DNA of 21,411 nt from CAZEAN01 sp964510225 (GTDB lineage Bacteria; Planctomycetota; Planctomycetia; Isosphaerales; Isosphaeraceae): the NCBI GenBank assembly GCA_964510225.1, contig CAZEAN010000099.1, positions 1 through 21,411 of the forward strand, in the 5' to 3' direction. This document shows positions 1-8,160 of the stretch, in pieces. Under the pieces are notes generated by a model that saw only the letters and a program-made list of their open reading frames with translations, searched no databases and was not told the DNA's origin. How positions within the stretch are numbered: position 1 is the stretch's first letter; every line of letters starts with the position of its first letter. The translations under genes were made by a program, and so were the position numbers.

Positions 1-1248
1 CTTGGCACGTCACCGAGCCAAATCGCAGATGCCGAAGATCGGGATCGCTTCCGAAGTGTGATCGAACGGCTTGCTCTTCGACAGCCCCGTAACGACACGG
101 TCACGAGCGAAGAAGACGCACGAGTTGTTGCCGATCGAATTGGCTATCCAGTCGTTGTCCGACCGAGCTTCGTTCTCGGTGGGCGTGCCATGGAAATCGT
201 TTATGACCAACAGAGCCTGGACCACTACATGGCAAGTGCTGTGGAGGCAAGTCCAGAGCATCCGGTGCTTATTGACCAGTTCCTTGAAGACGCGATCGAA
301 GTTGACGTGGATGCAGTTTCCGACGGAGTCAAGACAGTGATCGGTGGAGTGATGGAGCATATCGAGGAAGCCGGGATTCACTCGGGTGACTCTGCCTGTG
401 CGATTCCACCCTTTAGTCTTTCTGCGAGTATTGTCCAAGAACTCAAGCGGCAAACCTACGCATTGGCAAAGGCACTCCACGTCCGAGGGCTGATGAATAT
501 CCAGTTTGCCGTCAAGGACGGAGAAGTCTTCGTCTTAGAGGTAAACCCCAGAGCCAGCCGAACCGTCCCGTTTGTGTCCAAGGCGACCGGACTGAACCTC
601 GCACAAGCAGCCGCTCGCGTGATGGTTGGGAAGTCACTTGAAGATCAAGGGATTGTCCACGAACCAGAGCCAGGATTTGTTTCGGTCAAAGAAGCAGTTT
701 TTCCATTTATCAAATTTCCGGGGGTCGATACGATCCTCGGCCCAGAGATGCGGTCAACTGGTGAGGTGATGGGGATCGATCACGATTTTCCCTCCGCGTT
801 CGCGAAGTGTCAGGTTGCAGCATCAACACGACTACCAAACTCTGGGACAGTCTTCGTGAGTGTCGCACGGCGCGACCGCGAGGCGGTAATTCCGATTGCC
901 CGAAAGCTTGAGGCACTCGGGTTTGAAATGATGAGTACACCTGGTACCGCTGCGTCATTAGGTGAAGCAGGAATTCATGTGACGACAATCCGGAAGATCC
1001 ACGAAGGTCGTCCCAACATTCTCGACTGCCTCGCAAACGGTGAGATCGCCTTGATCGTCAATACGCCCAGCGGAAAAGGGGCCCGAACTGATGAAGGCCG
1101 GATCCGTGCCTCGGCGGTTAGCCACGGCGTTCCTTGCATCACCACGCTCTCTGCGGCGCGTGCTGCTGTTGCGGCGATGGAACGAACCCGCTCCCGAGAT
1201 CCTGATGTCTTCGCACTCCAGGATCTCCTTAACGGAAACGATCTATGA
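1..1248 (+). CDS. carB: Carbamoyl-phosphate synthase large chain, C-terminal part (5' end outside window)
   Basis: The open frame runs in from the left edge, so only about the last 415 residues of a protein normally near 1,080 residues long are present. CarB makes carbamoyl phosphate from bicarbonate, ATP and glutamine-derived ammonia for pyrimidine and arginine synthesis. The first visible residues (LGTSP, then AEDRDRF) are the start of the second ATP-grasp half. They are followed by the typical VVRPSFVLGGRAMEIVYD, the EVDVDAVSDG stretch, GDSACAIPP and the metal/ATP-binding segment VLEVNPRASRTVPFVSKATG. From about residue 281 the methylglyoxal-synthase-like allosteric domain follows, with STPGTAASL, the IHEGRPNILD segment and NTPSGKGARTDEGRIR. 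A GTG at 58 lies well inside the domain and is not the start. No glutaminase subunit gene (carA) is visible here. Recognition of the family is secure. Confidence 0.97.
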   Translation, partial: LGTSPSQIADAEDRDRFRSVIERLALRQPRNDTVTSEEDARVVADRIGYPVVVRPSFVLGGRAMEIVYDQQSLDHYMASAVEASPEHPVLIDQFLEDAIEVDVDAVSDGVKTVIGGVMEHIEEAGIHSGDSACAIPPFSLSASIVQELKRQTYALAKALHVRGLMNIQFAVKDGEVFVLEVNPRASRTVPFVSKATGLNLAQAAARVMVGKSLEDQGIVHEPEPGFVSVKEAVFPFIKFPGVDTILGPEMRSTGEVMGIDHDFPSAFAKCQVAASTRLPNSGTVFVSVARRDREAVIPIARKLEALGFEMMSTPGTAASLGEAGIHVTTIRKIHEGRPNILDCLANGEIALIVNTPSGKGARTDEGRIRASAVSHGVPCITTLSAARAAVAAMERTRSRDPDVFALQDLLNGNDL

Positions 1249-1362
1249 TTTGAGCCGCTTCAATAGAGAGCAAACTCGGTCTGATCGAGTAAGAAGCCAG
1301 GTTGTAATGGGAAGATGTCAATCGGATGGGCGCGGGCAACGTTTCTGATTCCGGAGGGTCTG

Positions 1363-1932
1363 ATGTTCAAGTGGGCGTGTCTTGGAGTCGCGACCTTAGC
1401 AGTACTTGGTGTCGGAGCGATTCTCCTCGATCTTCGGAATGAAGTGAAACAAGCTACGATGACCGTGAATTCCCATCTTCCGGCGATCCTGCACAAGACC
1501 GAGACAACGGCAAACACCCTCGCCTTGCTTTCAGAAGACGTCAGCCGAGTCCGCGACCTCGCAGGCCTGACCGAATCTGCAAGGGATGACGGTCTTGTTG
1601 TGTATGCTGACGAGGTCATCGATCTCATCGAAGACTCAGGGGCGACCATTGGGGTCCGAAAACTAATTGGTAGTGGGCTCAAAGACTTGCGACCCGCATC
1701 TGAGTGGGCGGTCGATACGCGTCGTGAGGCTTTAGTCTTAACTCTTACCTCTTCTTCCAAGGCAGAATTACTCCAGAGCATCTGCACAACGATCTTGGGA
1801 AACGATTGGTACATTCAATCAGACGATGGCGGCGCGACGCCACTCCGCGACTGGATCACGGCACATCATCCTCCCAGTAAGGCCCTCGGAGCCTACGGGA
1901 ATGAATCCAAGGATCCCCAGGAATCCGGATAG
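1363..1932 (+). CDS. Membrane-anchored protein of unknown function
   Basis: This 189-residue protein is not one I recognise. The chosen ATG at 1363 follows a GGAGGG at 1353-1358. The longer in-frame ATG at 1315 has no such site. Residues 4-21 (KWACLGVATLAVLGVGAILL) form one hydrophobic N-terminal membrane segment. A polar, mostly helical part follows (NEVKQATMTVNSHLPAILHKTETTANTLALL), which resembles the membrane-proximal coiled region of DUF948-like or MlaD-like anchored proteins. I cannot assign it to either. The rest is a soluble domain without cysteines likely to bind metal or heme. The gene lies about 115 bases after carB on the same strand and could be co-transcribed. Nothing in the sequence indicates a role. 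Confidence 0.75.
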   Translation: MFKWACLGVATLAVLGVGAILLDLRNEVKQATMTVNSHLPAILHKTETTANTLALLSEDVSRVRDLAGLTESARDDGLVVYADEVIDLIEDSGATIGVRKLIGSGLKDLRPASEWAVDTRREALVLTLTSSSKAELLQSICTTILGNDWYIQSDDGGATPLRDWITAHHPPSKALGAYGNESKDPQESG

Positions 1933-2220
1933 CAAGGCTATTGATCAGCCAAAACATGGCGAATTGACACTTCCCATCAGTTCTGAATTTCTGGTTCTGC
2001 AATCTCTCTTCATCAAGCGGGAATAACCCCAGTCTCCGAAAGCTCCTTGCCCCCTGAGGTGTGGTCACTCCTGTAGCGCGAGTCATGAGAACCTGTACAC
2101 CATGAGCGGCTCGGTGGATCATCAAGGGTAAGTACACCTGGTCTCGCGCAGGGATCATTCGAACCGCCTATTCAAGTTGATATCGTTTAGAGCATGCTCC
2201 TCGACGAGAGTAAGGCGATC

Positions 2221-3450
2221 ATGAGCCGAAGGGACTTCCTTCAATCATCTGGGATCCGACTCGGTCTATTGTCAGCTTCTTTGAGTGCAGCAAAGCGCAA
2301 TGATGGAGTCAGTGACCCCTTAAGCGAACACCGGATTACGTCGATCACGGGTTTCCAGCCCACTTGCCCCCGACCAAAACTCGTCGGAAAAAAATCTCAT
2401 CTCGATATCCATGGTCGGGTCACAAACGAACGATGTCTCTGGATCCGAACAAATCACAGGGTCGATGGGGTTGGCATTGGGAACCTCAACCGAGATCTCG
2501 CAAAGAAAATCATCGGGCAAACCGTAGACCAGATCTGGGACCCTAAACAAGGTGCGGTTGGTCTCCTTGGGCGTGCTGACCATGCTATCTTCGATTTCGT
2601 GGGGAAGATCCTTGGCGTACCCGCCAGACGGTTGATTGGAAACGGCGGGCTCCAACAGGACCCCGCCTATGATAAGAGCATCTATTTCGCTGACCTGCTC
2701 TCCGAATATGAAGAGCGCGGTGTAGCCCGGATTTTAGAGGAAGTGGAAGCAGGGTTAGATGCTGGCCACAGGGCTCTCAAAGTCAAGGTCGGCCGGGGTT
2801 ACCGTTGGATGCCAAAGCAAGATGGATTCCGGCGTGACGTTGAGCTCGTGACCGCGATCCGGAAACTCGTCGGGGCAGAGATCCGGCTGATGGTCGACTC
2901 GAATAACGGCTATAGCTTCAAGGAGAGGATCCAGTTCCTGGAGGCAATCGATACCGAACTTTTCTTTGTCGAAGAGATGTTCCCCGAAGATCCTGAGTCT
3001 AATTTACGTCTCAAAGAGTACATCCAAGACCAGGGCTGGAAGGCGCTCGTCGCTGACGGCGAATCGGCTCGAGAGGTCGCCCATTTCGACCCCTATCTTG
3101 AGGTCGATGCCCTCGACGTTTTCCAACCTGATATCCGAGCGTTTGGGCTTAGTCTTCAGTGGCAACTCTCGGAGCTAATCAACTCTTACGGAAGGTTAGG
3201 ACGATTGGCGCCGCACAACTGGGGATCACATCTCGGAGTCTATATGCAAGCAATCCTAGCATCAGGAATCCCAGACTTCTTGATGGCAGAAATGGATTCA
3301 AGCAGCTCGGATCTGTTTGACACCTCGGCTTTCAAATTTGCTGATGGCTTGATGACTGTCCCGCAGATTCCCGGTGTGGGACTCCAGTTCCGTCAAGACG
3401 TCTTCGAATCAACGTACCGACCCCAATCGTGGACGGCAACACTCGATTAA
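2221..3450 (+). CDS. Enolase-superfamily (mandelate racemase/muconate lactonizing type) protein with Tat signal
   Basis: This 409-residue protein carries a twin-arginine export motif at its start (SRRDFL, residues 2-7) followed by a short hydrophobic stretch. It is therefore probably exported folded. An in-frame ATG at 2194 would put nine residues before the motif. The 2221 start has a TAAGG at 2211-2215 and gives a normal Tat peptide. The body matches the enolase superfamily: KVKVG near residues 187-191 (KxK base), MVDSNNGY (metal Asp about 226), FVEEMF (metal Glu about 251), ADGES (third acidic site about 279-281), the DVFQPDI strand, and PHNWGSHLG with His about 332. These residues abstract an alpha proton from a carboxylate substrate. 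The substrate, probably a sugar acid or similar hydroxy acid, cannot be told from sequence. The gene ends 26 bases before the Maf gene, so the two may share a transcript. Confidence 0.88.
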   Translation: MSRRDFLQSSGIRLGLLSASLSAAKRNDGVSDPLSEHRITSITGFQPTCPRPKLVGKKSHLDIHGRVTNERCLWIRTNHRVDGVGIGNLNRDLAKKIIGQTVDQIWDPKQGAVGLLGRADHAIFDFVGKILGVPARRLIGNGGLQQDPAYDKSIYFADLLSEYEERGVARILEEVEAGLDAGHRALKVKVGRGYRWMPKQDGFRRDVELVTAIRKLVGAEIRLMVDSNNGYSFKERIQFLEAIDTELFFVEEMFPEDPESNLRLKEYIQDQGWKALVADGESAREVAHFDPYLEVDALDVFQPDIRAFGLSLQWQLSELINSYGRLGRLAPHNWGSHLGVYMQAILASGIPDFLMAEMDSSSSDLFDTSAFKFADGLMTVPQIPGVGLQFRQDVFESTYRPQSWTATLD

Positions 3451-3476
3451 CCCACACAAATCAAGATAGTGCTGTT

Positions 3477-4052
3477 ATGGATCTCATTCTCGCGAGTACC
3501 TCTGTATATCGACGTCAATTACTTGAGCGTCTCCGTCTTCCGTTCCGAATCGAGCCGTCCTACGTCGACGAAGATGAGCTGAAGGACGCGGGTCTACCAC
3601 CCTTGACGTTGGCTAAGAGACTTGCTGCCGCCAAAGCCCAGACCGTCGCAACAGAGCATCCAAACGCGGTGGTCATCGGGGGCGATCAGCTCGTCGCTTT
3701 CAATGGCGAAGTCCTCGGAAAACCTGGGACCGCGGAACGGGCAGTGGCCCAGCTGCTCGCGCTTTCAGGTCATGAACACGAGCTAATTACAGCGATCGCT
3801 GTCCATAAAGGAGACACGCGTGTCACCCATACCGATCGTGCCCTCCTTCGACTCCGGAAACTCTCGCAGATGGAAGCGGAACGCTATGTGATGCTTGATA
3901 ACCCAGTCGATTGCGCGGGTAGTTATAAGTTGGAGTCGTTGGGAATCTCCCTCTTCGATCGGATCGTCGCTGACGATCATTCGGCGATTGTTGGACTCCC
4001 GCTAATAGCGCTTTCTGGAATTCTCCGAAGCTTCGGATTCAGGGTTCCCTGA
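3477..4052 (+). CDS. yceF: Maf-family nucleoside triphosphate pyrophosphatase, YceF type
   Basis: This is a 191-residue Maf-family protein, the usual length. Maf enzymes split nucleoside triphosphates into the monophosphate and pyrophosphate. The YceF subgroup of E. coli prefers 7-methyl-GTP and is thought to clean modified nucleotides from the pool. Diagnostic stretches are ILASTS with R12 near the N terminus, GGDQ with catalytic Asp about 70, GKP with Lys about 82, and a C-terminal run (CAGSYKLESLGISLFDRI, then VGLPLIAL) that closely follows E. coli YceF as I remember it. Other Maf types differ there. The ATG at 3477 begins right at the conserved MDLILAST. An upstream GTG at 3429 would only add a non-conserved overlap with the preceding gene. 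The exact substrate is inferred from subgroup resemblance. Confidence 0.93.
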   Translation: MDLILASTSVYRRQLLERLRLPFRIEPSYVDEDELKDAGLPPLTLAKRLAAAKAQTVATEHPNAVVIGGDQLVAFNGEVLGKPGTAERAVAQLLALSGHEHELITAIAVHKGDTRVTHTDRALLRLRKLSQMEAERYVMLDNPVDCAGSYKLESLGISLFDRIVADDHSAIVGLPLIALSGILRSFGFRVP

Positions 4053-4126
4053 ACAGCCGACCCCTTCTGTACGCCGAGATCCTAGATACAAATCTTCTCT
4101 TGGACACTTGTCACCCTGAGGAGCGC

Positions 4127-4144
4127 TCAGTACATTGGTACTGA
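4127..4144. repeat. Short inverted repeat after the Maf gene
   Basis: Arms TCAGTAC and GTACTGA (7 of 7 paired) flank a 4-base loop. It lies 75 bases after the Maf stop and about 90 bases before the next start. There is no T-run, so it is more likely a weak hairpin or protein site than a strong terminator. The same core arms recur 14 kb away at 18291-18337. Confidence 0.4.
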
Positions 4145-4234
4145 ATGTTCAGGTAATGGGGATTCTACGCTTTCATCTCCTAGTCTCAGAAGCCAACAGC
4201 AGTCTGCAGGAGCCCCACACGGAGGATCGATCTA

Positions 4235-4501
4235 ATGTCAACCAACACCTTGTCTTGCGCATCAATCAATCACGTTGGCAATAGTCATTCAAGCGCCCTA
4301 GAAGTTCGGCCATCCATTCGCCAGGTCTGTTTAGTCAGCCAATCTTCGAGGAAACTCTGCGCCGATGTATCGGATGCGAACGCAGCGAGAAGGTTCTATC
4401 GCTCAGGCCGTTCTTACCGGATTAGCACACTCCAACCCTCTCTAAATCCGGACATTCCAGCATATCTCCATCTCGAACCAGACACGGATTGGATCGCTTG
4501 A
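4235..4501 (+). CDS. Small protein of unknown function, first gene of a pair with a SWIM protein
   Basis: This 88-residue protein is not one I recognise. The start is well supported: GGAGG at 4221-4225 stands 9 bases before the ATG. The protein is polar, rich in Ser, Arg and Asn, and has no membrane segment and no recognisable domain. It has three scattered cysteines (CASI, VCLV, LCAD) with no metal-binding spacing. It ends 32 bases before the SWIM-motif gene, which has its own ribosome site, so the two probably form one transcript. A role linked to the SWIM protein is a guess from position only. Confidence 0.6.
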   Translation: MSTNTLSCASINHVGNSHSSALEVRPSIRQVCLVSQSSRKLCADVSDANAARRFYRSGRSYRISTLQPSLNPDIPAYLHLEPDTDWIA

Positions 4502-4533
4502 CTGGGGCTTTCGGCTCGATGGAGTGAAGCGTT

Positions 4534-5100
4534 ATGGAAAGCCCGGTTCAATCGGCTACCCGGCCGAAAACGCGTCGTCGTATCACAAATCATCCCGAGC
4601 AATTCAAGGCTATTGAGCTTATTCAACGCGGCCGGATGATTCTTGACGTTGCGGCCGCTGACCTCGCCGCAGCTAATTCAATACTCGGACCATTCCACGA
4701 AACTTCCTGGTTCTTTCGGAGTGCGCTGACGGATGCACGTAAAGGTTGGGACCGACTCCGAGCCCAATTCGGCATTACGGTACTTGAGAACGCGTTACAG
4801 GAGCCTCCCGCAACAATCCTTACACTCCGAAACCCTCGATCGAAATCGGATGACCCACCTGCTGTCTTGATCATCATCAACGGCGCTACCTACCGAGTCG
4901 AGCCGATCGAAGGAACCATCGAGGCACCGCATATCTACCGTGTCACCCGGATCCCGGATCCTGGCGACAGTCCTTATTATGCATGCAGACTTCTCGATCG
5001 GACAACACAGTGTGATTGTGCCGAGTGGACTTATCGACTCGCCAACCTTGCCGACGATTGCAAGCACCTCGCTGCACTCGATGCGCTTGGCTGGATCTAA
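4534..5100 (+). CDS. Protein with C-terminal SWIM-type zinc-binding motif
   Basis: This 188-residue protein starts at an ATG preceded by GGAG at 4521-4524. Its C terminus holds C160, C162, C176 and H178, that is C-x-C-x13-C-x-H, the pattern of SWIM zinc fingers. SWIM fingers bind DNA or protein partners in helicases, transposases and other nucleic-acid enzymes. The N-terminal 20 residues are strongly basic (RPKTRRRITNHPEQF), which fits contact with nucleic acid. The middle has a helical part (residues about 30-80) and a beta-rich part with PPAVLIIINGATYRVEP. No helicase or transposase motif is present, so this is a stand-alone small SWIM protein. It follows the 88-residue unknown with a 32-base gap and converges with the FkbM gene. 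The function is unknown; the SWIM call rests on the spacing. Confidence 0.8.
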   Translation: MESPVQSATRPKTRRRITNHPEQFKAIELIQRGRMILDVAAADLAAANSILGPFHETSWFFRSALTDARKGWDRLRAQFGITVLENALQEPPATILTLRNPRSKSDDPPAVLIIINGATYRVEPIEGTIEAPHIYRVTRIPDPGDSPYYACRLLDRTTQCDCAEWTYRLANLADDCKHLAALDALGWI

Positions 5101-5123
5101 ACTAGCTTGTTAATCACCAGCTC

Positions 5124-6011
5124 TTAACCTGCGTCACGCGTCACCGTTCGAGAGTACCCCGCAGCAGTTAGCATCTGTTTGAGGAACCGGGCAACACGAG
5201 GATGACGATTTCGAAGCCAACGTCGGCCGCCTTCGGTCTGCTTCCGGATCAGCAATTGAGCGGGATGATCTTGTAATTCCTCAATCAAACGAGAATATTC
5301 ATAGGGGACGGCGAGGTCAAGACATGTGACAGGTGTAGAAAATGCTGGTGCCAACGTCTGATATTCTTCCGCACGTACGTAAAACCGATTAATGCCATCA
5401 AAAAGGAGGAAGCGATAATTCGCTTCAATCAGGAGTGGCTCCCAATGCTGATGGTTATATGTTTCCACGATCACCACACGGGGACGCCAACGTGACCAGT
5501 CTGCTCCAAGGATCACCTCGCGCTCAAATCCTTCGACGTCGATTTTGAGGAAGTCGATTGTCCTCTCCTGGACATGCTCAGCGCAAATTTCGGCCAACTT
5601 CCGAATCGGAATCGGACGCTCGATGACGTCGTGTCCAAGGCTCCGCTGCTGCTCGCCCAGTTCTGGGACAAAGGTCGACCAGCCAGGAACAGACTGTACT
5701 TCATAATATGTCAGGACTGTTTCGACGGAGCCTACCCCACAATTGAGGTTGATGTCCCGTGGGCGTGCGTCAATCAATCGAGACGCGAGGCCGGGCTGAG
5801 GCTCGATGTTGATACCCGACCAACCACGATCATAAAACCGTTTAGTGACCGACTGAAAAACGGGGTCGTTGGCACCAGCATCGATGTAGAAGCCAGCTCG
5901 ATCAGGGAACGCTCGCTCAAGCAAGATGTCTTCAAAATTCTGCGCGTAGGAGATTCGTCGATTCGCAAGTGCGGGGAGCGATAACCATTGTGGCTTGAGT
6001 TCGACTGCCAT
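5124..6011 (-). CDS. FkbM-family methyltransferase
   Basis: This 295-residue protein is of the FkbM methyltransferase type. These are SAM-dependent enzymes that usually methylate hydroxyls of sugars or secondary metabolites. Visible marks are YAQNFEDILLERAF before the fold, the SAM-binding loop FYIDAGANDP, the acidic strand INIEPQP, and the family-typical IDFLKIDVEGFEREVILGA. After the catalytic domain there is a 70-residue C-terminal extension ending in a basic helix (RRWLRNRHPRVARFLK). The ATG at 6011 is used. A GGAG lies 12 bases upstream, which is a weak ribosome site. No glycosyltransferase or polysaccharide genes are next to it, so the acceptor cannot be guessed. It is transcribed toward the SWIM gene with only 23 bases between the two stops. 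Confidence 0.92.
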   Translation of the reverse strand: MAVELKPQWLSLPALANRRISYAQNFEDILLERAFPDRAGFYIDAGANDPVFQSVTKRFYDRGWSGINIEPQPGLASRLIDARPRDINLNCGVGSVETVLTYYEVQSVPGWSTFVPELGEQQRSLGHDVIERPIPIRKLAEICAEHVQERTIDFLKIDVEGFEREVILGADWSRWRPRVVIVETYNHQHWEPLLIEANYRFLLFDGINRFYVRAEEYQTLAPAFSTPVTCLDLAVPYEYSRLIEELQDHPAQLLIRKQTEGGRRWLRNRHPRVARFLKQMLTAAGYSRTVTRDAG

Positions 6012-6250
6012 GGTTGTTCAACGCTCCGAATCTTGATTGGGAACAGATTATTGCGCCGTGACCAAAAAGTCGGGCACCCCGATCTTGAGCCGCAAGCGAC
6101 TGGGTGAGATTGGACCATCGAGTGCCGACTTGGTCAACGCGAGTCCGCAATGATCCGGACGGCGCATAATTTCAGACCTAATGAATTCTGGATCGAACAG
6201 ATCGGCGGATGGTGCCGCCGAACCGTTCGACCACCAGGCGAAGCCTACTA

Positions 6251-7735
6251 TTACGGGATTGATCGATCGAGCCGACGCTGAAGCGCTGCTAGAGAAGGAC
6301 TAGAAGTACGACCGGCGATCCCGAAAACGGTCGGAGTACGGCCCGGGAAGAGCGGTCTCGGAATGAACGGAGGCATTGGAACGGTCGGCGGAATAATCGG
6401 GCCAACTTCGAATCGCACCGTCTGACCAAAGAAGGTCGAATCTGGTGTGCTCTCCGCATCATCGACGATGATCAATCCTCCGACCTTCGCGTTGATAAAG
6501 CCTTGTGGGATCACGATGTCATCGTTGTTCCCGAAGATTCCATCCATCGGATCAACCGAGGCGGTGATAATCGAATCGACAACATCCCCGGCGACTTGGA
6601 TGGTCAAGTCACCACCGGCTTGCGCAGGGGTCGGGTTTAGTCCGGTTCCTATGTTGCCGGCCATGATCTGCGTGTTGATCACATTGCCGCCGAAGTTGGC
6701 ACGATTAAGTACCCGATCGACGAGAACCGTCGATGCCGTGGCGCCTCGATTTGCTTCGAGAAGCTCGATGTCGGCGGTTGAAAGCGCAACCGTATCCAAA
6801 CCGAGACCGAACCGTGCAGTCCGGATCAAGGTCGGGGCAATCACTGTGACCTCACTGGTCTCACCACCGATGAAGAAGTTGGTGATCCGGGCGTTATCGT
6901 CCCCGCCCGAAGTTGCGACTGTGACTGTCAAGTCTGTTGCTTCGCCACCAATCTGAAAGCGTCCGATCGCCCCGGTTAAACCAGCGTCAGCGAGGGAACT
7001 GATCTCTGTTCCAGCCGTAGTGGACCCGGGAAATGGCATCGTCGGGTTGTCGGGAGTGGAGTCACCCAAGACCTCATTGGCCTGGAAAACGTTGATACGA
7101 CCTGAGACATCAATATCAATGGTGTCTGCAAAGGTCGTACCTGAGTCGTCGTCCAAGACCTCGATCGAACTAATCAATTGATCAACGATGATGCTAGTCC
7201 CGATCCGGTTGGGCAAGCCAAGGTCGATACTGTAGGTGTCAGTCTGACCATCTGTGCTATTACCAAGCGCAGTGCTATCAACGCCACCAAATCGGAGAGT
7301 CGCCACCCCATCCGGAACGTTGATTGAGCCTCCTGGAGTCGCGTCTGAAATTGGGTCGGTGTCAGTCAACCAAAAGTCAGGCATATCGATGGCAAGCATG
7401 CCGACACCAATGCTCGAACCCGGAGAGTCGCTATCGAGTTCGACAAGCTCGTCGAAGAATACGCGGCCATCAGTCATTCCGTTAGGGTTCGGAGTGACGA
7501 CACCAATCAGCCTAGTCCGTGCGGGGTTGGCACCTTGAATCGTGATCGCGTCGATTTGAGGCGACGCACCATCTTGATTCGTTACAACAAGCGTGCCCGG
7601 ACCTAGAAGTGACAGTGAGTACGCGTCGCCGTCGGGGTCGGTTCCGGTCACGAGAGTCGAGAGCAACTGTCGACCCTCGAGGGGCTCGGCAGCAAATCGT
7701 CGGGACTGCGGCCTTCGTTGCTTCGATGTCGGCAT
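6251..7735 (-). CDS. Planctomycete surface protein with LE-x-R-x-LLS N-terminal motif
   Basis: This 494-residue protein starts with a basic stretch (PTSKQRRPQSRRFA) and then EPLEGRQLLST. That is the short conserved N-terminal signature (LEPR-x-LL class) found on many large planctomycete surface or secreted proteins. The remainder is a low-complexity, beta-rich sequence full of Gly, Thr, Asp and Val. It includes repeated phrases on the theme 'GGxxxxLTVTVATSGGDDNARITNFFIGG', as in extracellular beta-helix or beta-sandwich proteins. There are no cysteines or catalytic signatures. The longest frame begins at 7786, but the ATG at 7735 is preferred. It is preceded at 9 bases by AGGGAG (plus-strand 7745-7750) and puts the motif at the usual distance from the start. 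The protein is probably cell-envelope or exported; its function is unknown. Confidence 0.85.
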   Translation of the reverse strand: MPTSKQRRPQSRRFAAEPLEGRQLLSTLVTGTDPDGDAYSLSLLGPGTLVVTNQDGASPQIDAITIQGANPARTRLIGVVTPNPNGMTDGRVFFDELVELDSDSPGSSIGVGMLAIDMPDFWLTDTDPISDATPGGSINVPDGVATLRFGGVDSTALGNSTDGQTDTYSIDLGLPNRIGTSIIVDQLISSIEVLDDDSGTTFADTIDIDVSGRINVFQANEVLGDSTPDNPTMPFPGSTTAGTEISSLADAGLTGAIGRFQIGGEATDLTVTVATSGGDDNARITNFFIGGETSEVTVIAPTLIRTARFGLGLDTVALSTADIELLEANRGATASTVLVDRVLNRANFGGNVINTQIMAGNIGTGLNPTPAQAGGDLTIQVAGDVVDSIITASVDPMDGIFGNNDDIVIPQGFINAKVGGLIIVDDAESTPDSTFFGQTVRFEVGPIIPPTVPMPPFIPRPLFPGRTPTVFGIAGRTSSPSLAALQRRLDRSIP

Positions 7736-8036
7736 CGGGACAAACTCCCTGAGGACGGAATAGAGGGGATCAAAAAACAACGTCAATCCGGGACCAATCG
7801 AGGTGATCTTTCCAGAACCTCGCGATTGCTAGGCAGCGACCTCTATCCGAGCGCGGCCGCGCCCAACCTCTGAGCAACCGACCCACTGATCCCCACGGTC
7901 ATTCAATCACAGGTCTGTTCATCGACCACGCTGAACCCTCTCTTGAGCCTTTTCGATACAAACTGCGCGATCCTTGCAAACGTCACAAACTCTAAGCGCT
8001 GCAATGTCTCGTGACAGATCACCCCGCCAAAGACAC

Positions 8037-8066
8037 TTGATTGCGTGGCTCCACTCATGCAATACT
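8037..8066 (+). promoter_or_regulatory. Candidate promoter of the HTH gene
   Basis: TTGATT at 8037-8042 and AATACT at 8061-8066 are separated by 18 bases, and each matches 4 of 6 positions of the sigma-70 consensus. The -10-like box lies inside the left arm of the inverted repeat at 8058-8087, the expected arrangement for a repressed promoter. The match is modest and rests on position. Confidence 0.35.
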
Positions 8067-8087
8067 TCAGTAGGCTGAAGTATTGCA
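8058..8087. promoter_or_regulatory. Perfect 13-base inverted repeat, likely operator of the HTH gene
   Basis: The arms TGCAATACTTCAG (8058-8070) and CTGAAGTATTGCA (8075-8087) are fully complementary around a TAGG spacer. The repeat ends 73 bases before the HTH start codon and is not followed by a T-run, so a terminator is less likely than a protein-binding site. It covers the candidate -10 box, which would suit autorepression by the HTH protein. That link is inference. Confidence 0.55.
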
Positions 8088-8160
8088 GGGTCTACATTCT
8101 CGAATCATCGGAAGCTGGCTAAGACCGAAGACAATCTGAGAAATCGTAGGGGAGAGTCAA

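Larger units (their letters stand above)
7736..8160. other. Divergent intergenic region between surface protein and HTH gene
   Basis: These 425 bases hold no convincing gene. They contain a 12-base perfect palindrome GCGCGGCCGCGC at 7851-7862 and, nearer the HTH gene, a candidate promoter overlapping a 13-base-arm hairpin (listed separately). The region should contain promoters for both flanking genes, which run away from each other. I see no clear minus-strand promoter. Confidence 0.6.

Noticed and set aside
1856..2158. 100-residue minus-strand frame after the membrane-anchored unknown
   Set aside because: It overlaps the 3' end of the plus-strand gene, has no recognisable domain, and no convincing ribosome site.
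6447..6956. 169-residue plus-strand frame opposite the surface-protein gene
   Set aside because: It lies antisense to the surface-protein gene, has low-complexity Ser/Thr/Pro composition mirroring the other strand, and no ribosome site.
7851..7862. GC palindrome GCGCGGCCGCGC as an operator
   Set aside because: Short GC palindromes occur easily by chance; no second copy or position relative to a promoter supports a role.
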